From: Defluviitaleaceae bacterium
GTDB lineage: Bacteria; Bacillota; Clostridia; Lachnospirales; WRAX01
Direction of reading: 5' to 3'
NCBI GenBank assembly: GCA_009784575.1
Contig: WRBK01000007.1
Span: 1 to 64,000 of the forward strand
Length of the DNA: 64,000 bases
Positions 36,897 to 44,587 of the stretch are shown here, piece by piece. Positions within the stretch are counted from its first letter, which is position 1, and the number at the start of each line of letters is the position of its first letter. The notes under the pieces are model-generated. The model made no database searches. It was not told the DNA's origin and worked only from the letters and a program-made list of their open reading frames with translations. A program made the position numbers and the translations under genes.

Positions 36897-38057
36897 CTAT
36901 TCATTCCCCAAATGGTCAAAATACCCCTTAATATAAATAAACGGCGTACCCTTAGACCCACTACCAGAGGTAAGGTCACAAAGGCTACCAACCAAATCCA
37001 CAATTCTGCGTGGCGTTGTGCCTTCTTTCTCAAACTCCTCTGCCTCTTGCTTTAGGTAGTTCTTTATAGCCTGATTCAACTCATCTCCAGAAAGGTCAGC
37101 AAACTTGCTATCTGCTAGATATTTTATCTTTGTTTCGTCGGGCAAGCCTGCCAAGCCGCTTGTAAAGCCAGGCGAAATCACAGGGTCGGCAAGCTCCCAT
37201 ATATTTCCTACGGGGTCTTTAAAGCCGCCGTCGCCATATATCAAAACCTCTACAGTCTTGCCTGTTTTTTGCTTAATGGCATCCTGGATCTTGCTTACGA
37301 CCACATCCGCATCGCGTGGGAATAGCTTTAATTGTGTTTCATTGGCGATATTTGAGCCAAGCAAGCCATATTGCGGATTATATCCTCTGCCCTCTGCCGC
37401 TGTATTTAGTATTTCATCCAGAGATATTACATTGGCCCCTGCCCTTTGCAATATCCCCTTCGTTAGCTCTCTTGTGTGTATGTCGCATACCAAAACATCC
37501 TTTGTATGGTTTAGTATTTCTGTTGGGTTATTTGCTAGGATGATGCTTGTGTTGCCTGTATTTCTGTACATGTCGATATAATCTACATTGGTAAAAGGAT
37601 GTCTGCATTCCCCAAAAATCTTAATAAACTCATCCGCCGTAAAAACATCGCTCCAAGGATTAATGCCATTTTCAATAACCTTTTCCATAGATACAAGAGG
37701 ATTGCCAACCTCGTCAGATGGATAGCTCATCTGAATAGTAATTTTTTTACCAGACAGCGCAATGCCTTTTAGTATCATAGAAAATCTATTGCGGCTCATA
37801 ATAGGAAAAACAAGCCCTATATGGTTGCTGCTAAATTTTGTATTTACATCATCTGCTATATCTTGGGTCGTTACATAATTGCCCTGCGTACGAGCAAGCA
37901 CTGCCTCTGTTACGCCCAAAATGTCACCATCATTTATAGAAAAGCCTTCATTTTCCGCTGCTGCCAAGAGTGTGCTCACACATATGTCTACAAGGTCGTC
38001 CCCTTTCCTTAAAACAGCCGTTCTCAAACCCATTACCACTGTTCCGCAACTTCTCAT
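36897..38057 (-). CDS. Coenzyme F420:L-glutamate ligase-like protein (CofE family)
   Basis: A 386-aa protein of the F420_ligase fold: VTEAVLARTQGNYVTTQDIA (the 'sEaiva..eG' region), VFPIMSRNRFSMILKGIA, a nucleotide-binding style VEVLIYGDGGFKDPVGNIWE and GFTSGLAGLPDETK. CofE adds gamma-glutamates to F420-0, but most Clostridia lack F420, and no other F420 gene is present. Their longer CofE-like proteins have no proven substrate. ATG 38057 is chosen with GGAGGT just upstream. It may be a gamma-glutamyl ligase for another acceptor. Confidence 0.75.
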   Translation of the reverse strand: MRSCGTVVMGLRTAVLRKGDDLVDICVSTLLAAAENEGFSINDGDILGVTEAVLARTQGNYVTTQDIADDVNTKFSSNHIGLVFPIMSRNRFSMILKGIALSGKKITIQMSYPSDEVGNPLVSMEKVIENGINPWSDVFTADEFIKIFGECRHPFTNVDYIDMYRNTGNTSIILANNPTEILNHTKDVLVCDIHTRELTKGILQRAGANVISLDEILNTAAEGRGYNPQYGLLGSNIANETQLKLFPRDADVVVSKIQDAIKQKTGKTVEVLIYGDGGFKDPVGNIWELADPVISPGFTSGLAGLPDETKIKYLADSKFADLSGDELNQAIKNYLKQEAEEFEKEGTTPRRIVDLVGSLCDLTSGSGSKGTPFIYIKGYFDHLGNE

Positions 38058-38177
38058 AACCCATACCTCCACATAAAAAATAACCGCCTACACGAAGCAG
38101 CGGCTATGGTATAAACGCAATCAACGTCAACCACATAGCGATTGTACTTCGTTTAATTTTACCATGGATACAGCACA

Positions 38178-38206
38178 TTGTCAATAACCATTTTAAAGTG
38201 TATAAT
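38178..38206 (+). promoter_or_regulatory. Sigma-A promoter for the CapA-family gene
   Basis: TTGTCA 38178-38183, 17 bases, TATAAT 38201-38206, then AGGAGG and ATG 38230. Confidence 0.7.
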
Positions 38207-38229
38207 TAATCAAATCAGGAGGTGGCTTT

Positions 38230-39669
38230 ATGAAGATTAAAGCGATACATGTATTTTTTATTGTAACCATTATTATTTTTGCAGCGATTGCTGTTTTTCT
38301 TGCTATACGTGCTATTCCTACTATTGCAATAGACGGCGATGATATAATGCAAGATTTGGCAATGGCTCAGCCAGTAGATGATATACTCATATCCCCAGAG
38401 CCTACACCAATACCAACACCGCCACGCCCACCGCAGGTACATAATGCCACCATGGCGTTTGTGGGCGATATTATGGGGCATATAGAGCAGTTAAATGCCG
38501 CGCGTGTCAGCCCAGGCGTATATGACTTCAACCATGCCTTCCGCTATGTTTCTAGGCATTTTGCCACTGCTGATTTTTCCATAGGCAACCTAGAAACCAC
38601 AATCGTCCGACCAGAAATGGGCTTTGCGGGTTGGCCGCTCTTCCGCTCGCCTATAGCCCTAGCAGAGGCGGTGCAAAACGCAGGCATATCCTTTTTAACC
38701 ACAGGCAACAACCATAGCTTTGATGCAGGCGCGGCTGGCGTAATACAAACCATAGAAGCTTTGAATTATCTAGGCATACCCTACACAGGCACATTTTTAA
38801 GCTATGACGAGCGATATGACATCACCATGGTGGATGTAAACGGCATAACTTTTGCCCTTATTGCCTTTACATACTCCACAAACGCCATATCACTAGATGC
38901 CGATGGGCGCATGATGCTAGACCAAACATGGTGGTGTCGCGGTGAGATGAACTGGATGGTGAAATACATATACCACGACAGAGTGGGGCAATCCGTAATA
39001 GATTATGAACTAATAGCCGAAACCATAGCTCGCGCAAGGGCTTTAAACCCAGACTTTGTTGTGATACTGCCCCATATCGGGCTGGAATATTACGGCACAA
39101 TGGGCGACCACAGAGACACCTTTGACGTAAACACCGACCCACGCTGGTATCATTGGATGCGCACCATCAACTTTATGCTAGAATCTGGCGCAGACATAAT
39201 AATGAGCAGCCACCCCCACACCCTCCTCCCCGCCGAGTTTGTATATGTCACAGAGCTAGATGGCTCTGTCCGCCGCGCTTTTGTAGCATACTCCATGGCA
39301 AACTTCATCTCCGCCCAGCGCACCAGACCCCGCGAAGCCAGCGCAATCTTCTACCTAGACTTTGAGAAGGTAGAAGGCGAACGCGCCATCATCACAGGTG
39401 CACGCTACACCCCCATATGGGTGCAGGGGCGCGACTTTACCATCTTCCCCGTTACATACACGCTGGAGCAACTAGCGCAAGGCGCGCAAATGGATTTGAA
39501 TAGCAATGAAATAGCCCGCATACGCCAAGTGCAGCTAGACGTGACACATATGCTCTCTGGCGCGCCAATACCCGAGGAATATATGCAAGAATACTATGAG
39601 ATAACCCGCTCAAGGATGTTGGAGGAATGGCCAGGGCGGGATATATGGGGTGAATTGCCGTGGCGGTAG
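38230..39669 (+). CDS. CapA-family exported phosphoesterase-like protein
   Basis: A 479-aa protein. The N-terminal signal/anchor helix spans about residues 7-27, a Pro-rich linker (SPEPTPIPTPPRPP) follows, and the PGA_cap domain starts near 75. Metal-site-like motifs are visible: MAFVGDIMGH, FSIGNLETTI, FLTTGNNHSFD, VILPHIGLEYYG and IIMSSHPHTLLPAE. The family is named after the poly-gamma-glutamate synthesis protein CapA, but many members act elsewhere in the envelope. No capB/capC genes are present. It lies near a CofE-like gamma-glutamyl ligase; a link is conceivable but unproven. Confidence 0.85.
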   Translation: MKIKAIHVFFIVTIIIFAAIAVFLAIRAIPTIAIDGDDIMQDLAMAQPVDDILISPEPTPIPTPPRPPQVHNATMAFVGDIMGHIEQLNAARVSPGVYDFNHAFRYVSRHFATADFSIGNLETTIVRPEMGFAGWPLFRSPIALAEAVQNAGISFLTTGNNHSFDAGAAGVIQTIEALNYLGIPYTGTFLSYDERYDITMVDVNGITFALIAFTYSTNAISLDADGRMMLDQTWWCRGEMNWMVKYIYHDRVGQSVIDYELIAETIARARALNPDFVVILPHIGLEYYGTMGDHRDTFDVNTDPRWYHWMRTINFMLESGADIIMSSHPHTLLPAEFVYVTELDGSVRRAFVAYSMANFISAQRTRPREASAIFYLDFEKVEGERAIITGARYTPIWVQGRDFTIFPVTYTLEQLAQGAQMDLNSNEIARIRQVQLDVTHMLSGAPIPEEYMQEYYEITRSRMLEEWPGRDIWGELPWR

Positions 39670-39684
39670 ATTGTGTGGTATAAT
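39655..39684 (+). promoter_or_regulatory. Promoter for the Rgg-like regulator
   Basis: TTGCCG 39655-39660, 18 bases, TATAAT 39679-39684. It overlaps the stop region of the CapA gene. Ribosome site GAGGAGG follows. Confidence 0.55.
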
Positions 39685-39709
39685 AAAATAGTCGAGGAGG
39701 TGATTTTTG

Positions 39710-40633
39710 ATGGCTGAATATTTGATTGGAGAAATAATTCAGCGACTACGCAAACAAAAGGGTATATCCCAAGATGAATTGGCAGGCGCAATTTTGGATA
39801 GAGGTCATTTATCAAGAATTGAGAGCGGCAAAACAATGCCTAGCAAAATGACCATAGAGATGTTGTTTGAAAGGCTAGGCTATGACCCAAAAGCCTTTGT
39901 AGACTTTTATGTTGACAAAGAAACGGCAGAAATTCAGGTGATGATGGATGAACTCAATGGACATCTAAGGGAAAGGAGGGTTTTAGAGGCTGATATACTG
40001 ATAACAAAGCTAGAGATGCATAGAGTGTTTAAGGGAAACAAGTTATATAAGCAATATCTTTTAGTTGCCAAGGCAAGCAATGCAATTACCAAAAAAGAGC
40101 CTGATGGGGTTTTTGACATCCTTTTGGAAGCTGTGAAAATAACTATACCTACATTTAATGAAGTAGATATAGAAAAATATCTGCTTACAAAAACAGATAT
40201 CGAAATTATCAATATGATAGCTATAATGCATAAAAACAATGGCGATTTGGATAGAGCTATTAATCTCATGTATTTTTTAAAAAGAGGTTTTGATAGTCGG
40301 TATATGGATAATGCTTCAAAAGGTACTCATTATCCTCTGGCTATCTTTAATCTTACAAAATATCTAAGCTTGGCAAAAAGATATAGGGAGGCTATAGAGC
40401 TATGCGATATTGGCATGAAATTGTGCATTGATATCAGCGCATTACGTCTACTTCCGCTAATAGCACTAAATAAAGCTTATTGCTTACACGAAATTGAAGA
40501 TGATGATTCCTGTGAAAAACTCCTAAGGCAGGCATATTATACCTGTGAAATGTATGGGATGCTTAGTACAAGAAGGAAAATTAAAGTCTATGCCAAGAGC
40601 AAACTTGACATAGACTTAGGTAAGTGTATATAA
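39710..40633 (+). CDS. Rgg/RRNPP-type peptide-responsive transcription regulator
   Basis: A 307-aa protein. The N-terminal XRE helix-turn-helix (IIQRLRKQKGISQDELAGAI then GHLSRIESGKTMPS) is followed by a helical C-terminal domain of about 240 residues with TPR-like pairs (LTKYLSLAKRYREAIELCDI, LIALNKAYCLHEI). This is the architecture of Rgg, PlcR and related RRNPP regulators, which bind re-imported signal peptides. ATG 39710 with GAGGAGG was chosen. It is convergent, 14 bases apart, with a gene for a small exported peptide, and upstream of a large palindrome. These features make a peptide-sensing role likely. Confidence 0.85.
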   Translation: MAEYLIGEIIQRLRKQKGISQDELAGAILDRGHLSRIESGKTMPSKMTIEMLFERLGYDPKAFVDFYVDKETAEIQVMMDELNGHLRERRVLEADILITKLEMHRVFKGNKLYKQYLLVAKASNAITKKEPDGVFDILLEAVKITIPTFNEVDIEKYLLTKTDIEIINMIAIMHKNNGDLDRAINLMYFLKRGFDSRYMDNASKGTHYPLAIFNLTKYLSLAKRYREAIELCDIGMKLCIDISALRLLPLIALNKAYCLHEIEDDDSCEKLLRQAYYTCEMYGMLSTRRKIKVYAKSKLDIDLGKCI

Positions 40634-40647
40634 AGCACCGACTGGAG

Positions 40648-40824
40648 TCAAGGGCGCGTTATATCATCATCTTCTATAGGTGGTGTCCTTGGCGAGATGC
40701 TCTCTTGAGAGAAAACAGGAGAGGTATCGGCTTCGGCAGCCTCTACGAATATAATATTTATAGAGGCTGCCGTTACCATAAAAATTGCAACCCACGTCAA
40801 AAATCTTAACTTTATCTTTTTCAT
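40648..40824 (-). CDS. Small exported peptide, candidate quorum-sensing pheromone precursor
   Basis: A 58-aa protein starting MKKIKLRFLTWVAIFMVTAA, a textbook signal sequence (basic start, hydrophobic core). A probable cleavage site after VEAAEA leaves about 26 residues, DTSPVFSQESISPRTPPIED plus DDITRP. The ribosome site AAGGAGG is 8 bases before the ATG at 40824. It converges with the Rgg-like regulator and is divergent from a secreted-protein gene across a palindrome. This size, signal and position match RRNPP pheromone precursors (Phr, PapR, SHP types). No homologue recognised. Confidence 0.75.
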   Translation of the reverse strand: MKKIKLRFLTWVAIFMVTAASINIIFVEAAEADTSPVFSQESISPRTPPIEDDDITRP

Positions 40825-40869
40825 ACGCAAAACCTCCTTGTATATGTGATTAAACAGACACTTTGTTAA

Positions 40870-40898
40870 ATTATACATAAAAAGTGCCTTGCTGTCAT
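40870..40898 (-). promoter_or_regulatory. Promoter of the peptide gene
   Basis: Minus-strand ATGACA (complement of 40893-40898), 17 bases, TATAAT (complement of 40870-40875). The -35 box is the outer end of the left palindrome arm. Confidence 0.65.
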
Positions 40899-40953
40899 GT
40901 AGCAAATCATGCACGAAATTTGTCGATTTTCGTGCATGATTTGCTACATGACA
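40893..40953. promoter_or_regulatory. Perfect palindrome with 26-base arms: probable shared operator
   Basis: Arm 40893-40918 begins TGTCATGTAGC and ends ATGCACGAAA. Arm 40928-40953 is its exact reverse complement, with a 9-base centre at 40919-40927. Both outer ends provide -35 boxes (ATGACA) of diverging promoters. It lies between the peptide gene and the secreted-protein gene and has no T-run, so it reads as a DNA operator rather than a terminator. The nearby Rgg-like regulator is the obvious candidate to bind it. Confidence 0.85.
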
Positions 40954-40976
40954 AGAGTAATATTTTGTGGTAGTAT
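40948..40976 (+). promoter_or_regulatory. Promoter of the secreted-protein gene
   Basis: ATGACA 40948-40953, 17 bases, TAGTAT 40971-40976. It mirrors the peptide promoter. A short palindrome (ATATGG...CCATAT, 40981-41000) would lie at the very start of the transcript. Confidence 0.55.
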
Positions 40977-41036
40977 AAAAATATGGATGCGCACCCATAT
41001 TCTAGTTATCTAATAATTTTAAGGGAGGCTATAATT

Positions 41037-41594
41037 ATGATCAAAAGTATTACTAAAAAATTAAGTGTTTTATCGCTGATAGCTGTTTTTGTGTTTGTCG
41101 GCACTTTACCAGTTTATGGAAATAATACTGATGAGCTACGACTTGATAATGTTCAAATTGTCATTCAAGAGGATGAGGAAAGTATTTTTCATTTCCATAT
41201 GGATTCAAACGGTGAAATCATAGGAGTTTTGATAGTTTCAAAAGAACATGCTGGGGCAATGGAAAATAATATCAGCCCAAGATATATACCTGATGCACCT
41301 CAAAGAGGCACTAGATCTTTTCAGCACTCTTTCAACACAGGTCTTACACAGAGAGGCATCGCTTCGGATTTAGCATTTAGCTTTACTCCAAGCATTGGAC
41401 ATGCGCAATTTACAAGCGTTTTTTTCTCAAGAACAGGACTACATTCGAACTCTATAGTTATTACTGATGCAGATCGTTCGGGTAATCGCGCTTGGGTTAA
41501 CATTCGTTGCAACAACACTGGGCAAACTGGCGGGGTTGATTTTGTAGTAAATAGTGCTGGATTTGTTACAGCAACACAAAGGTCTCTAAGGTAA
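41037..41594 (+). CDS. Secreted protein of unknown function under the palindrome
   Basis: A 185-aa protein with a signal peptide (KKLSVLSLIAVFVFVGTLPV, cleavage likely after VYG). The mature region is rich in beta-prone segments (VQIVIQEDEESIFHFHMDSN, ASDLAFSFTPSIGHAQFTSV) and Asn/Thr/Ser near the C-terminus (NIRCNNTGQTGGVDFVV). No lipobox or known domain. Start ATG 41037 has GGGAGG eight to nine bases before it. It is the direct output gene of the presumed peptide-sensing operator; it might be a secreted effector, adhesin or immunity factor. Confidence 0.7.
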   Translation: MIKSITKKLSVLSLIAVFVFVGTLPVYGNNTDELRLDNVQIVIQEDEESIFHFHMDSNGEIIGVLIVSKEHAGAMENNISPRYIPDAPQRGTRSFQHSFNTGLTQRGIASDLAFSFTPSIGHAQFTSVFFSRTGLHSNSIVITDADRSGNRAWVNIRCNNTGQTGGVDFVVNSAGFVTATQRSLR

Positions 41595-41648
41595 GCTAAT
41601 AACCGATGCAAAACAAGATACATAGCAATATGTTTTGGCGAATAAATC

Positions 41649-41692
41649 AACACTCTCTGCATTGACAACAATGAGGGGAGTGCTTTGGTTTC
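41649..41692 (+). terminator. Probable terminator of the secreted-protein gene
   Basis: CACTC...CATTG pairs with CAATG...GAGTG around ACAA, with G-T pairs in the middle, followed by CTTTGGTTTC. Confidence 0.5.
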
Positions 41693-41734
41693 ATTATATG
41701 AAATTAATTTATCTTAGAACTAGGAGGCAATCTT

Positions 41735-42919
41735 ATGAAAACTAAGCGCAAGAAAACACCATTGATATCAGCTGTATTTTCATTATCAATTATGGCAGTA
41801 TTAACTTTTAGTGGTTGTGCGGATGAACAACAAGAACCTGAACAAAACTTCATAGAGGAGCAACTAGAAACAGTACAGCACATTTGGCCCATTTTTATAT
41901 TTGGCTTTGAGTCTGGCAGTTATGATGAACGCCCAACAGTCGATGATTCGAATTCATTGCATAATATGCTTTTAGGTTTTCCTAATGGCGAAATAATGGT
42001 ATCGCTACAAAGCATCCATGACTTGGATTTTGTCCAGCCATCACATGTGGAAATAATTTTTCTTGGCACATTGGATGAAATTAACGAATGGATAGCAATT
42101 AACGACAGCCCTTTCGAGATTTCACATTTTCTTTCTGAGGAGCATAGAGATTTTGGCTTAATCTACGCAGTTTATGATTATCATAGAATAGGTCAGCCGA
42201 TAGAAAGAGTTATAAGAGAGTTTGCGACACAGGAGCAACTCGAATACCATAATGTTATAATTAGCCCAGACAATTTTGAGGTTATTTTTATAGGTAAAAG
42301 AAGCGAAATAAGAGAAATTATAATGCCTTCGGACGATAATTCACAAGAAATAACCCCCACAGACTGGGTACAAGAAGCTGCGGACTATTTGATATGGCTA
42401 CGCGGGCTTGATGCCCCAGAATATGCAGAATACTTTAAAGAACAGGATGTTTCTTTATTTTTCTTTTGGGATGACAACACTTTTGAGCCTTCAAACTTTA
42501 TTTCCGTGGAGCATATCGACGATATGCTTTCGCATGAGCAAAGACGTGGTCATGCAAATGTAATAGCGGATATGATGTCGGAGTATCTTGGATATGCAGT
42601 TACAGCCGACCAAATAGGAGAATATTCGGGTAACTTTTTATTTAGTTGGCAAGATTTTGTTACGCCAGAGCAGTTCGCAATCGCAAGAGATTACCTAGAA
42701 ATCTCAGATGGCATGTTTTTTGATAATTTTATCTATCTGTATTTACACATAGCCCAACCACAAGGCATAATTGGAGAGATAATAACAAGCCTAAGAGCCG
42801 AACAACAACTAGGCACACCATCAGAATTTAACCAAAGCGACCCGTTAAGAATATTGGCTGAAATGCGCATGGGGTTTGAGGATTTTGAAAATGAATTTAG
42901 GATGAACAATATGCCATAG
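41735..42919 (+). CDS. Lipoprotein of unknown function
   Basis: A 394-aa protein with a lipoprotein signal: basic start MKTKRKKTP, hydrophobic core, and lipobox TFSGC near residue 27. The mature part is acidic and soluble. It contains a repeated pattern of short alpha/beta segments (VEIIFLGTLDEINEWIAI and FEVIFIGKRSEIREIIM), which suggests an internal duplication. No known family recognised. Ribosome site TAGGAGG. It follows the secreted-protein gene after a probable terminator, so it may be expressed separately. Confidence 0.7.
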   Translation: MKTKRKKTPLISAVFSLSIMAVLTFSGCADEQQEPEQNFIEEQLETVQHIWPIFIFGFESGSYDERPTVDDSNSLHNMLLGFPNGEIMVSLQSIHDLDFVQPSHVEIIFLGTLDEINEWIAINDSPFEISHFLSEEHRDFGLIYAVYDYHRIGQPIERVIREFATQEQLEYHNVIISPDNFEVIFIGKRSEIREIIMPSDDNSQEITPTDWVQEAADYLIWLRGLDAPEYAEYFKEQDVSLFFFWDDNTFEPSNFISVEHIDDMLSHEQRRGHANVIADMMSEYLGYAVTADQIGEYSGNFLFSWQDFVTPEQFAIARDYLEISDGMFFDNFIYLYLHIAQPQGIIGEIITSLRAEQQLGTPSEFNQSDPLRILAEMRMGFEDFENEFRMNNMP

Positions 42920-42928
42920 CATGAAAAT

Positions 42929-42957
42929 GGGCGACCTTGCGGTCGCCCCTGTGTTTT
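42929..42957 (+). terminator. Intrinsic terminator of the lipoprotein gene
   Basis: GGGCGACC 42929-42936 and GGTCGCCC 42941-42948 form an 8-base stem with a TTGC loop, then CTGTGTTTTATT. Confidence 0.85.
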
Positions 42958-43031
42958 ATTCCGCATTTTGTATCATCTACAAATAAATGGACAAATCATA
43001 AGCAAATACTGTCATTTTTTATATTTTTTGC

Positions 43032-43060
43032 TTGACAAAGAGCGCACACCTTGATACAAT
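43032..43060 (+). promoter_or_regulatory. Strong promoter of the RiPP operon
   Basis: TTGACA 43032-43037, 17 bases, TACAAT 43055-43060: a near-consensus sigma-A promoter, about 45 bases before the precursor start. Confidence 0.8.
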
Positions 43061-43109
43061 TATACCATAAAAGTTACATACAAGTAAATGAAAAAGGAGG
43101 TCATGAATA

Positions 43110-43193
43110 ATGGAGATTAAGAAATCTGTGGTGATTCCTGTTATCCCTTTGTCAAATAATTGTCAATGCACCAATGAGTGTCCTTCTGGTTAG
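43110..43193 (+). CDS. Three-cysteine RiPP precursor peptide
   Basis: A 27-aa peptide. The leader-like part is MEIKKSVVIPVIPLS and the core is NNCQCTNECPSG. Cys residues at 18, 20 and 24 are followed by a short Pro-Ser-Gly end. The ribosome site AAGGAGG (43094-43100) is 9 bases from ATG 43110; a competing ATG at 43103 opens only five codons and is too close. It is directly followed by radical SAM/SPASM and ABC exporter genes, so it should be a ribosomally made peptide with radical-SAM-installed (for example thioether) crosslinks. It may belong to a known small Cys-rich clostridial peptide group. Confidence 0.8.
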   Translation: MEIKKSVVIPVIPLSNNCQCTNECPSG

Positions 43194-43223
43194 GTTAGTC
43201 GGTTCTTATAGTTAACCAACACT

Positions 43224-43282
43224 TATCAAAATAAACTAACACTTGATACATTGTTTATTTCAAGTGTTAGTTTATTTTGATA
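43224..43282 (+). terminator. Large hairpin between precursor and maturase: partial terminator/attenuator
   Basis: The 23-base arms 43224-43246 (TATCAAAATAAACTAACAC...) and 43260-43282 are exact inverted copies around a 13-base loop. The inner, more stable part (CTAACACTTGA) is followed by the T-rich outer right arm TTTATTTTGATA, as in a bidirectional intrinsic terminator. Placed after a precursor gene it would limit read-through and give more peptide than enzyme, as in many bacteriocin operons. Confidence 0.75.
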
Positions 43283-43311
43283 GCGATACTTATAAATAGG
43301 AGGATGATTTT

Positions 43312-43644
43312 GTGCAGTTTATTTTTTCTAGCTTTATAGATATTAGTGAAGATCAGGAAACAATTTCAATCAAATCATACAAAACAGGCTCAACCATTAA
43401 TCTTTTTGAGGATTTATACATTTCGGAATTCAGAAATATACAAGAAGCAAAAGGCGTACAAACGATAGAATCCGAACTATGTAAAGCACTCTACGAGGAA
43501 GGTATGTTGATTCATTCAGATGAAAGCGAAACTGAATTCTTTTGGGATTATGTTAAAAACAATGATGATCATACCTTAGGTCTAATCATTCTTCCTACTG
43601 AATCATGCAATTTAAGATGCGTATACTGTTATGAAGATATTTGA
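43312..43644 (+). pseudogene. Radical SAM/SPASM peptide maturase, N-terminal part (frameshifted)
   Basis: A 110-aa frame from GTG 43312 (AGGAGG eight bases before). It holds a helical N-terminal region and then LGLIILPTESCNLRCVYCYE, which contains the CxxxCxxC that binds the catalytic 4Fe-4S cluster and SAM (near residues 99-106). The frame ends at TGA 43642-43644 just after CYEDI. The rest of the protein continues in the +1 frame; dropping one base near 43640 gives CYEDFDARELSDVHYD, the normal continuation. Alone this piece cannot be active. Confidence 0.8.
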
Positions 43645-44581
43645 TGCTCGAGAACTATCTGATGTTCATTATGATGTGCTTTATGATTTAATTAAGAACA
43701 GAATTGATGCTGGAATCAAAAACTTGTGCATCTCATGGTTTGGAGGCGAGCCTCTGTTAAAACACAAAGAATTATTAAAATTTAGCAGCAAAGTGATGGA
43801 TTTAGTTGATTTGAAGAACATCAATTTTGTAGGAGGAATGACCACGAACGGTGTCGTGCTTGATACTGAGATTTTTAATAAGCTTGTTTCGGCTGGCATT
43901 AGAAATTATCAGATAACGCTGGATGGTTTTTCGCATGATAAGCAACGCATCTTTAAGGGTGGAAGAGGCTCTTTTGATATTATACATAAAAATATTATTA
44001 ACATACTCAAAACAGATATTGACTTTGAATTAGTATTGAGAGTTAATATCTCTAAAAAAGAGTTTGACTTTAGGTTCTATGATTTATTCAAAGAATTTGT
44101 TGATGACAAAAGGCTTATATTCTTAATAAAAGCGATTGAGCGGTGGAGCGACAAAGAAATAGAGATACCTATATTTAAGAGTGCAAACGAAGCTACAAAA
44201 GAGATTAAAAAGCATCATGCATATATAAAAGAAATGGGATTAAAGCTTTATGCAGCAGAAAAAGAAGGGTTTTTGTGTTTTTCATGCCATGCTGCAAGTC
44301 CTAGCTACTATGTCATTAGGGGCGACGGCACGATTTGCAAATGTACAGTAGTATTGGGCGATGATATTAACTCAATAGGGCGCATTAATTTGAATAATAA
44401 AAACTTGGAGATAGACGAACATAAAATGAGGAGATGGACAGATATGCCGATAAATCAAGAGTGCAGAACGTGCTCTCTCCTTTATAAGTGTTTTAACCGT
44501 GCTTGCCCCTTGGCTAGGATAAAATACGGAAATGACTCCTGTACAGTGTTCAACTCATTGCGCGATAGAAATGAGGTGTAG
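43631..44581 (+). pseudogene. Radical SAM/SPASM peptide maturase, C-terminal part (frameshifted)
   Basis: A 316-aa frame carrying the rest of the radical SAM barrel (LCISWFGGEPLL, FVGGMTTNGVVLD, YQITLDGFSHDKQR, FELVLRVNISK) and a SPASM domain with Cys residues in FSCHAAS, ICKC, CRTCSLLYKC and NRACPLA. The internal ATG 43631 has no ribosome site, so it is expressed only if the ribosome shifts frame or the frameshift is a sequence error. The whole protein would be about 422 aa, normal for peptide-modifying SPASM enzymes. It ends 6 bases before the exporter gene. Confidence 0.85.
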
Positions 44582-44587
44582 TCACTT

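Noticed and set aside
40893-40953. Palindrome read as an intrinsic terminator or CRISPR repeat
   Set aside because: No T-run on either strand, a single copy, and placement between diverging promoters argue for an operator.
43103-43120. Alternative start ATG 43103 for the RiPP precursor
   Set aside because: Gives a five-codon frame and lies two bases from the ribosome site; ATG 43110 has the correct 9-base spacing.
43224-43282. Inverted repeat read as an insertion-sequence end
   Set aside because: No transposase or target duplication nearby; position between precursor and maturase fits an attenuator.
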